A stretch of DNA of 64,000 nucleotides, taken from positions 62,001 through 126,000 of the forward strand of contig JAKSZP010000001.1 in assembly GCA_022478985.1 (NCBI GenBank). The letters run 5' to 3'. The position numbers and the translations under genes were made by a program. Positions 56,396 to 64,000 of this stretch are shown here, piece after piece. A model generated the notes under the pieces. That model saw nothing but the letters and a program-made list of their open reading frames with translations, was not told where the DNA came from and ran no database searches. The DNA comes from Massospora cicadina. Taxonomy: Eukaryota > Entomophthoromycota > Entomophthoromycetes > Entomophthorales > Entomophthoraceae. Position 1 is the first letter of the stretch. Each line of letters starts with the position of its first letter.

Positions 56396-57300
56396 ACTTT
56401 CTGCTCAGCCCAATTTGAGCAAATTTTGTATAATTACAAAACCAATTAGCAATATAATTAGATGCGCCCATGACTCACTGATGTCCACAGCCCCATCTCC
56501 TGCTGCTCCATTGTGGTGCAGAAGCGAAACCCTCCCAGCGTTTTCCATTTTGAAGAAAACGCGCTTGGACTGGTTCATCCAGTCCTAATCAATCCTTAGG
56601 TCTGTCACATCACATAAAGATCTCTCTCTATCCACCTCACACAATCCTAGGTGGTGCCTCGTTGCCCTCTTGTTCTTCCCCGCTCTCACATGCGTTTCAG
56701 CCTTCAAGTTGAATATGGGAAGTTGTTCCCATACACAGACAGCCCCATTCTTGAATTAGCATAGGTGGTGATGCAACCCACTGGCTTTATTAATTTCTGC
56801 CCGGGGTACTTTGGCCTCAGTTTCACAGCAAAGCTAATGCTGCCACTGCAGCAACTGTGCTCCTTCTTTTGAGGGCACACCCATTCCCATGATGTGCACC
56901 TGGCTCCCCACTGACTCCACGATGGTGGTCCAGCTTTCTGGGTTGCCCTCTCCTTCCCACACAAAGCTTCATCAGGAGCTGATGGCAGGTTTGAAAGCCT
57001 GCAGTGCTGACCCCATCCTTCAATTTGTGGTCCCCAATGGAGCCACACGCCTTGCTGGACCTTGGGCTTTTGCCATAATCAGCCTTAACTTTACAAACAT
57101 TGCCAACAAGATTCCCTTTACTCCTTTGTTGCTTCTGCCCCTGACTACCCATTCTAGGCCTGCGTCAAGGGCAGGTGGACCATCTGTTTGTCCTGCTTCA
57201 AGTTGGATTATTTGAAGCGGAGTTGCCCCCTACCTTACTGCCTCTGCCACCTCTGCAGTCTCAGCCACCAGTTTCTTGTCAGCCAACCACCCCACAGCCC
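56396..57300 (+). mobile_element. D2: second, diverged copy of the D family
   Basis: Its start TTTCTGCTCAGCCC..TTTGAGCAAATTT aligns with the start of D1, so the two share a 5' end. The 109-codon frame 56889-57215 reads TDSTMVVQLSGL and LKACSADPILQFVVPNGATR, matching TTLVVSFANL and THGTQPNLIFAVPSGAEH of D1. YTDSPILELA, PTGFINFCPG and YFGL near 56.73-56.82 kb match the YADKAIIDLA...GFIDFRPFKGYFDI block. The 3' limit is unclear because L2 follows, and no target duplication was found. Confidence 0.65.
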
Positions 57301-57399
57301 TCTTAGAATGAGGACAATCTTACCCCCACCTTGTCATGAAAACGGCAGAAGAAGTTTAGACCAGCCTGCCAGTCATGATGCATAAGCACCAAAAAAGCA

Positions 57400-58810
57400 A
57401 GCCAGAATGCCAGAGGCATTGCCGACTGTATGACATTTTATAGATCCAGGCATTGGGAAACAACGAAACGTTGGTGTAGAACAACAGTATATTATCCTGA
57501 GAACAAACAAAATTGAGCCCACCCCAGACCCTGGAGGTCTTACTGCAGGGGGCGGAGTCACAGAAATAGTTTCAATGAGTTCACTGATATACGGGGCTGG
57601 TTTGACTGTGGGAGACAAGGGGGCGGATCCTTGCCTGAATATGGTGGACATAAGGCCACAAGATCCCAGTATACTGTTGTTGAAAGTTCATAACAACAGG
57701 GTTAAATTGCCAGAAGTATATAGCCCGCTGAATCCAATCTATGACAGTGGGAGCCATAGTGACCATGAGTACTGGTAGAGCCCATCCAGTGTATGGACCA
57801 ACAGGCCACCAGGTAAAAGCCATTGGGGATGCTGCCAGAAGGAAATCAACTAAATGCAAAATTGATTGGTTTTGAGGCAAAGTTTTTATTGCAAAGGAAA
57901 AGGAAGAAAATTGACCAACAATTTTCTCAGTGCAATGCAACTGATTGATTAGTGATAAATTGGTGCGGGGATAAGCTGGGATTGGGACCCTCAATTTCAA
58001 CCTAACCAGCGAATTATTTGGGAATGGGGCGGATAAGTTCACTGGGAACCAACATCAAAGAATTTGGCAGCAGGATGAGTCACTGTCAGTTTGAACTTAA
58101 ACGTCCAAACCGAGGCTTGGCTATGTTTCCAATGGTCAATGTGATGGCATTTGGACTGACAAGCAGCTGGAATCCCCCAAGGCCACCCTATGTATGGGCG
58201 AGCCCATTTGGTTGGGAACAGGTTTGGGACACCCAACCTGCCCATGCCCAGTCGCTGGGCCATTTGTTCAGTCAAAAGTGTTGCATTGGCCGCAATGCCT
58301 GATTTTCCAGAAGGGAGCTTCAAACCCTCATTGATGGTGCCCAATGCTGTTACCTGCCCGTCAGGATGATCCCTGACAATTTTGGGAGGGGGTGATTTTT
58401 TCAATCATAGTGTTAGCTGAATCAAAACTGTCAGCAATTTTGGCCAATAGATCAGTCTTCATCCCTTTTCAACCATTTAGAATCTGAACATTGGTCTGAT
58501 TACCACCCAATTTTGTTTCAATCAATATCATTTCAGCAATCTAAGCATAGATTTCACTAATTCCCTGTAACAGTTCTGCTGAGGTGAGTGTGGGTACTGG
58601 GGGAGGGATCTGAAGCAGAAGAGCTGTTACCAAGCACTCATCTACCATGTGGGCGAGATCGCCCTGAGTAATGAGGGGTGCAGCCATCCTCTTCGGTACC
58701 TTCTTACTCAGGAATGGGAAAATGGCCCAATCAACGCCCAGGGGACGTTCCCTGGGACTTACACACCTTTCAAAAGCCTGCTGCCGCTGCTGCATCTGCA
58801 GCAGCCAATC
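57400..58810 (-). pseudogene. L2: decayed copy of an unidentified repeat-encoded protein
   Basis: On the minus strand, frames of 84 (58541-58795), 121 (58039-58404) and 153 codons (57581-58042) cover most of the region. Their pieces CVSPRERPL, PTLTSAELLQ with GISEIY, VALGDS and the hydrophobic LVDFLLAASPMAFTWWPVGP stretch match L1 in order. Features are an N-terminal helical part, then a hydrophobic C-terminal part. I do not recognise it. Plus-strand frames here (for example an Ala-rich 89-codon frame at 58678-58947) are less complete, but they cannot be excluded as the true reading, possibly as the C-terminal part of D2. Confidence 0.45.
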
Positions 58811-58985
58811 AGACCCATCCTAAGTCTAGTGCCACCAATGCTCCCACCAATCAGGATTTGGCTCAGACACAGGTTTGCTCCCAAGCCCCATCCCAATCAC
58901 CAGCCTCAGCCATCCCTATTGAGAAAACAAGGACTTGCATTGTTTGAACTCATGGTCATCATTGGATAAAACTGATATATCAGGT

Positions 58986-59578
58986 TGTCATGATTCTAAT
59001 ATGACTGGATGATAAGCCCTAAGTCATTATGGTGGGATGGGCAGAATCAGCCAATCATGATATGAGCTACAATTATTTGAGCGCCTTAGGATGAGGAGAT
59101 ATTGAGTTGAGAGATATATTGGATCGCCTCTGAATTGGGTGATAGGGTGATGTCAACAAATTAAAAATAATGAGATGTCAAAATACAATGAATAAAAGCG
59201 GATCACCTTAAACTTGGGCAATCGTGAATTTAATAGATTATGAACTCTTCTGGAACCAATGAGAATATGGCGAAATGAATAGTCTAAGCAAAAGGGTCGG
59301 TATCAACTGAGATTACTGAGATATCAGCAAGATGAGAAGATTGAAAGGGGGATTTTATTAGTAAGAAAGAGGGAGCGGAGAAGTGAGCTTCCGCTGAAAA
59401 TATTATAGTTAAATAAAGAAGCGTTGTCAGAATAATAGCTCCCATTTATTATATTATATTTAGTTTACATGTGTGTTGAGGACCAATGATCTCCATATCA
59501 CCATTGTATTGCTCATTGGGCTTGACCCTGCGCAAAGCTGCTTTGGCGTATCTCAAAAATTTCGCCATAATTATAACA
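58986..59578 (+). repeat. 5' LTR of element H
   Basis: The start TGTCATGATTC is inferred by similarity to other LTR starts (AATATGACTGGATGATAA resembles GGTATGACTGGACAATAA of C), while the end ATTATAACA is fixed by the primer site. The middle shares AGAAAGAGGGAG and AAATAAAGAAG-type stretches with C. The left end is therefore less certain. Confidence 0.7.
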
Positions 59579-59579
59579 G

Positions 59580-59598
59580 TTGTGCTCATTACAGGGGG
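59580..59598 (+). promoter_or_regulatory. Primer-binding-like site of element H
   Basis: TTGTGCTCATTACAGGGGG follows the LTR after one G, differing from the consensus at two positions. Confidence 0.7.
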
Positions 59599-59649
59599 CT
59601 ATTAATCAATCACAAAAAAGTTAGAATCCTTCAGTTGACGGCCATGTTA

Positions 59650-61000
59650 TATCTGGCTTGATTTGTCAGGGGATCTGGCATGACACTCCACACCAGTCAA
59701 ATATTTGGAATTCAAACTCGCCTTGGACGCTGTGCTCAAAAAGCAGGATGTGCTTTTGCAGGAATTTTGTAGTTATAAGCTGCCTCTGTTTGACCATGAT
59801 GGGAATATTCAAGGTTTCTTCAAGCGATTTGAGTTAGCAACGGAAGGAGCTTCAGATCTGTGTAAAGCAAAACTGTTAGTATCCACCTTGAATGGTGGAA
59901 GTGCCAATCAAGTCACCTGCTACCTTCCAAACTGTTCTATTTCATATTAAGAGGTAAAATATACAGTGTTTTAGTTGTTTCAGAGGGACCGCAAAGATGT
60001 CACAGTGGAAGGCTGAGTTATTGACCATCAGGTTTTGGCATATCAAGACCCTCACCACATTTGCTGATTGGCTTATGGTAGAAGCTCATATGTTATTTGG
60101 GTCAGGTATTTTAATTAAATCTAACGTATGCATTGTGAATGACCTCCACGGTGAAATTATACCATGAGCTTTGTAATGTCATGACCCCAATGTTGGATGA
60201 TGACATACCCCTGCTTAATCTTGTTCAGTTTATGCGGTGTCTTTCCATAACCTTCGCTCCAGCCAATCCAGAGCAGAAGCATACCACTGCTGTCATTGAA
60301 CCTTCTTATTTGGATAAATATGGCCATTCAGTTCAGATTTCGCCGATTTACCCCCAACAGTTCAACTTTTGCACTGACCTGTTTCTCATCAGCAGCCTGA
60401 CTGCCAACCTGGGCGTAATTAGCCAATCACCTACAATAAAATTATTGGCGAGGCCTATCTTACCATAATCAAGGATGCAGGCCCTATGGGGTTAATTGTT
60501 TCAAATGCAGCCACTCTGGGAATATGGCATGAGGTTGTTCCAATCATTGGGTTCATCACATAAAGCAGTAACAGGACTATCAGGGAAAAGTCAGAGCAGA
60601 GTAGAGATGGGACTCTCTACCTCCGCTATTCCAACCCCAAACGTCCCACTTGTACCTATTGAAGTATATACAGCGAAAGTCCCCCAGTATGATACATTCC
60701 TATATCAGCAGCTGGTTGGGGAATTGATGTGCTGACAAGGACAAAAACCAAGGGCAATGCGGACAAAGGAACTATAGACCCTCAAAGCCTTACGCCTGTC
60801 AAATGTTTGAGCAAAGTTTTCAGATAAACTGGAACTATCTTCAGACATGCTTTCCCTGAGAGGAGTAGACGTCGCCCTCCCAGTGGACACTATTGTTAAA
60901 GTGTACCCTAAAGTTGGTGCAGGATTATGACTTCCTAGAAAAAAAGTGATCCGTAAATTGTCCATGTAGTGAACAGTCAACATTCATCTTACTCAGGGTG
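59650..61000 (+). pseudogene. gag of element H with a damaged zinc knuckle
   Basis: The 81-codon frame 59705-59950 reads LPLFDHDGNIQGFFKRFELA, then TEGASDLCKAKLLVSTLNGG and ANQVTCYL, the clearest gag core of the group. The 109-codon frame 60139-60468 continues the capsid. At 60497-60538 CFKCSHSGNMA.GC keeps the three Cys of the CCHC box, but His is Asn and a TGA lies in the last spacer. Confidence 0.8.
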
Positions 61001-61440
61001 TACCTACTGTGACATTGTTGTAGAAAAAACCTGAGTTTGTGTTATAATAGATTTGGGCTCTCCAGCAAACATAGTTTCCACCTAACTTAATGGCAAAGTT
61101 GACATTAAAACTTTATGTGGAAATTGAATGGCGTATGAAACCGCTGGAGCAGAAAACATAATCTCTGAGGGAGCTTACAGCACGCTTCCCTTGCGGTTTA
61201 GATCAATTTTTGTTGTAGCTTCGGTGGTGGTGTTACCAAACAGCAATTATGACCTGTTGATTGAATCCACTCTTATGAGACACTATAAGCTGTCATTGAT
61301 ATGATGGAGGAGAACTTAGAGACTCTGTATCAATGGATCCCAATTTATTTTACCTCCATCAGAGTGCCAAAGGACTCAGTTCACATGGGACATATCACCT
61401 TTCCTATAGTGATGGGGTGATTCCAGTTCACTATCATCAC
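61001..61440 (+). pseudogene. Aspartic protease of element H
   Basis: VIIDLGSPANIVST near 61.04 kb shows DLG in place of DTG. AYETAGAENIISEGAYS and STLPLRFRSIFVVA follow near 61.13-61.22 kb, and NSNYDLLIESTLM closes the domain near 61.24 kb. Cleavage activity is doubtful with Thr replaced by Leu. Confidence 0.75.
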
Positions 61441-61459
61441 TTTAAGAGCAAGATCCGGG

Positions 61460-61815
61460 GCCTCCCCATCAAATATTTGATTTCAAGGGCTGCCGTTTAG
61501 AGCCACTGGCCCTATATCCATCCCCTTTGGACACCAAGTAATAATAAACACCGTGTTAGAGATGGGAGTGCCTACTGGGCTGTCTGGGGAGGTCATTGGG
61601 CCCTATCAGAAATTGTGGCTTGAGTCATACATGGCTTCAAGCATCATACTCCCAGGACACTGGGAGATAAAAGTTTTAAATCTACAACTGGAACCATTGC
61701 AAATCTTCCGACATCAAATATTGGTGTATTTACACTTGCCTCCTGTTGAGGAGGTCCTTCAGGTTCACAAGTTTGGGTCTTTGGACGAATTTGGTATAAC
61801 TGTTGAACCATAGTC
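61460..61815 (+). pseudogene. dUTPase-like domain of element H, best preserved copy
   Basis: RATGPISIPFGHQVIINT leads into the 86-codon frame 61553-61813: MGVPTGLSGEVIGPYQKLW, SIILPGHWEIKVLNLQ, PLQIFRHQILVYLHLPPVEE, and KFGSLDEFGITVEP. This parallels the dUTPase order: P.G...I.T strand, P.G..G.I.P in front of motif II, I..GHWEIKV for motif III (VIDxDYRGE), RHQILVYL for motif IV (GDRIAQL), EEV and a Gly-containing end for motif V. The catalytic Asp of motif III and Ser of motif II are missing. Confidence 0.62.
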
Positions 61816-62780
61816 CACCATAATGACTGTGGCACTGCATGATGATTTAATGGGATTATTGGAAGCACAAAAGAATTGAGTGATATCTTTATTTCAAAAA
61901 TATAAAAAGATTTTTGATGTTGATGACCATGATTTAGGATGCACATAGGGGTAGTACATTGGTTGGACACTGGGGATCATCTTCCCATTAGGTCACAACT
62001 GATCCTCCAATTAAGGGCAGCTGAGGAAGTAGTGACAGCGGAGATCAAAAAGCTACTGAAACAAGGGATGCTCGAACCTTTGAAGTGTCCATGGGCATCA
62101 ACTATCCTAATTTTTAAAAAGAGGGATGGTACCAACTGGGTAGTAATAGACTACTGGAAGCTCAATAGTATCATCAAAAAGGACTCATATCTTTTAATGC
62201 AGATTGATGATGTACTGGCTCTATTAGGCAAAGCTTATTACTTCTCTGTGATGGATTTGATATCAGGTTATTAGTAGATCAAGTTACCCATGGCGGAACA
62301 GAAGAAATGCGATATTATCACATCCAAAGGGCTATTTAACTAACCCATATGCCACAAGGGCTGTGTAATGCCCTGGCTACGTTCCAACGGGCCATGGATA
62401 CCATACTTGGCGACCTGAAGCTGTCATGTGTTCTTGTGTACCTCAACAATATCAATGTCTTTTCCTAAACGTTATCTGAGCATCTTACCCATCTGAAGGA
62501 GGTCCTCCACCGGTTTGTGAAGGCCATCATACAGATCAAGACTCAAAAATGTCACTTCTTCAAAGAGCAGCTAGAGTACTTAGGGTTTATAGTAGACATA
62601 ACTGGGCTGAAGCCTCGACAAGCCAAGGTAGAGACTATCCAAAAGATGACTACACCAAAAAGCAAACGTGATGTACAAGTATTTTTGGGTTGGTTGGCTA
62701 CTACTGCCACTTTATACACAACTTTAGTTGTATTGAAGGTCCGCTGTTTGAGTTATTTAAAAAGGATGATGCATTCGAAT
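61816..62780 (+). pseudogene. Reverse transcriptase of element H
   Basis: The 111-codon frame 61939-62274 reads EVVTAEIKKLLKQGMLEPLK, STILIFKKRDGTNWVVIDYW, KDSYLLMQIDDVLALLGKAY and VMDLISGY with the first Asp. MPHGLCNALATF-like sequence near 62.36 kb and CVLVYLNNINVF near 62.44 kb follow, so YLDD is YLNN and RT is inactive. The thumb reads QLEYLGFIVDITGLKPRQAK in the frame 62517-62846. Confidence 0.87.
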
Positions 62781-63240
62781 GGATGGAATGCTGACAATGC
62801 TCTTTCAATACAATATGAACTGCGCTGCTCAGTGCACCAGTGCTAAAATATCTGAACTTCGATAAAGAGTTCATTGTTAAAATGGATGCCTACCTTTCCA
62901 CCATTAGGGAGGTCCTATTCCAAAAATTTGAATAGGTGGAGGAGCACCCCGTTCCTTACTGAAGTTGAAGCTTAAACTTCCATGAGTGTAATTATACCAT
63001 TACCAAGTGGGAGTTCTTAGCGGTGATTTATGCATATAAACAATTTAGAGTGTACTTGCATGGGGAGAAGTTCAAAGTTATAACAGATGACACTTTGTTA
63101 TGCTGGCTGCAGAACCTCAATGAGACTGAAGGGCATCTATCCCGGAGGGCCCTCAAACTGCAGGATTTTGTTTTGAGATTCTTTACCACTCTGGAGAAAA
63201 ACAACAGAACGCTGATTGCTTGTCAAGGTTAACAATCATT
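62781..63240 (+). pseudogene. RNase H of element H
   Basis: PVLKYLNFDKEFIVKMDAYL near 62.86 kb contains the first Asp. FHECNYTITKWEFLAVIYAY near 62.98 kb keeps the Glu but in an altered EQECL context. The 69-codon frame 63023-63232 ends EGHLSRRALKLQDFVLRF. Confidence 0.83.
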
Positions 63241-64000
63241 ACTTTTACAGCGAATCTGAGCGACATCATGTACAATAAGATGCTCAGAGGAAACTAAAAT
63301 GATGAGATGTTGCAAATTCATAAAGGCGTTGCATGAAATGCAAGCCAATAACTCTAAGCAGAATGGTGAGTTGTAAAAGTTAATTTTGTATGTGACAGTG
63401 AACTTCACATGGCCCTCGTCACAGCCTAACATTATCATGAGCGCGCATAGGGCAGTAAGAAATGGTGGCATGTGCAAGACGTTGGAATTGTTACGCCCTC
63501 GTTATTACTAAAAAACATGAACTTTGACGTGCTGGAAAAAATATCCTGCTGCCACCAGTGCCAAGTGGAAAAGTTGTTCTCCAGAAGGCTTTCTACCAGT
63601 TAGTGAAACCACCTTTTGCTTGGCATACAGTTTCCCTTGATGTTGTTGGCCCTCTACCAATGGGAGCTAACCAGTTCAAGTACATTCTGGTGGCTATTGA
63701 CCACTTGACCAGGTGGGTTGAGGCAAGGGTGATACAGGATCTGGGGGTGGTCACAGTGGCCAAGTTCTTAATGAAATGTATTATCCAATGACATGGTTGC
63801 CCTCAATTCATCCTTATTGCCAAAGGAACTAACTTCTCTTTGCACATCCTTCCAAAGTTAAATGAGCTGATGGGCATCTGCAGGGTTCTGATGACCCCAT
63901 ACCACCCTGAGTCTAACAGGATGGTTGAGCGAGTTAATGGGACCTTGGAAACATACCCCAGAAATTGGTAATGGACTGACCTTCCAATTGAAGTTCTCTC
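63241..64000 (+). pseudogene. Integrase of element H, cut by the window end
   Basis: CCHQCQVEKLF near 63.55 kb is the zinc end. The 77-codon frame 63558-63791 contains FAWHTVSLDVVGPLPMGANQ with the first Asp and HLTRWVEARVIQDLG. The second block reads [11 protein letters not shown] near 63.82 kb, so its Asp is lost. [13 protein letters not shown] near 63.93 kb keeps the Glu. Confidence 0.85.

Larger units (their letters stand above)
58986..64000 (+). mobile_element. Element H: Ty3/gypsy retrotransposon, 3' part beyond the window
   Basis: The 5' LTR is followed by a primer-binding-like site, gag, zinc knuckle, protease, dUTPase-like domain, RT, RNase H and integrase, all on the plus strand. 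The sequence runs off the window in the integrase core. It is related to A and C but distinct in LTR and protein. Its insertion left neighbour is L2. Confidence 0.87.

Noticed and set aside
1..64000. CRISPR arrays, operons, rRNA or tRNA genes
   Set aside because: None seen. Repeats are long terminal repeats, not short spaced repeats, and the eukaryotic retrotransposon content argues against a prokaryote.

Overview
This window looks like a eukaryotic, transposon-saturated chromosome segment. It is AT-rich with no recognisable host gene, and almost every readable stretch is a decayed Ty3/gypsy-type LTR retrotransposon or an insertion into one. The pol order (protease, a dUTPase-like segment, reverse transcriptase, RNase H, integrase with a GPY/F-type tail and no chromodomain seen) and the crowded nesting fit a repeat-rich fungus. 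A basidiomycete is my best guess, because dUTPase-bearing Ty3/gypsy elements are known there. That assignment is inference. All pol genes carry stops and frameshifts, so I call them pseudogenes.

I name the elements by letter. The left third (1-25 kb) holds an old B-type LTR fragment (1-400), an unidentified protein remnant L1 (about 1.1-2.3 kb), and a miniature LTR element G (5023-6853, perfect 5-bp target duplication). An old plus-strand element I appears as a leader and gag (about 6.9-9.7 kb) and resumes as pol at 22.3-25.1 kb. It is split by element A (minus strand, 9735-22308), which itself holds an internally deleted element J (12392-about 15706), a solo G LTR (18628-19372) and a probable second solo LTR (about 20.8-21.7 kb). 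Element I also carries solo LTR K (23835-24687).

The middle (26-42.5 kb) is plus-strand element F, cut between RNase H and integrase by element E (30409-41473, LTRs of 884 and 880 bp). E carries gag-pol plus a roughly 330-codon antisense reading frame between integrase and the 3' LTR. Its gag is interrupted by D1 (31985-33905), a sequence with its own protein flanked by a perfect 14-bp direct repeat, which points to LINE-type target-primed insertion.

The right third (42.5-64 kb) is element C (42561-about 56395), a close relative of A. It is split in its gag by element B (45497-52058), which has near-identical LTRs and is the youngest insertion. C's 3' LTR is broken by D2, a relative of D1, followed by L2, a relative of L1. 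Element H starts at 58986 and runs off the window in its integrase.

A, B, C, F, H and I share one primer-binding-like sequence after the 5' LTR (consensus TGGTGCTCACTACAGGGGG), and J and E share its first eight bases or nearly so. Gag proteins share a motif of the form (D/E)G.I..F...(F/Y)E.A..GA(S/T)D after a long coiled coil. The points most worth following are the dUTPase-like domain with eroded catalytic motifs, the antisense frame of E, and the D and L families, which I could not identify.
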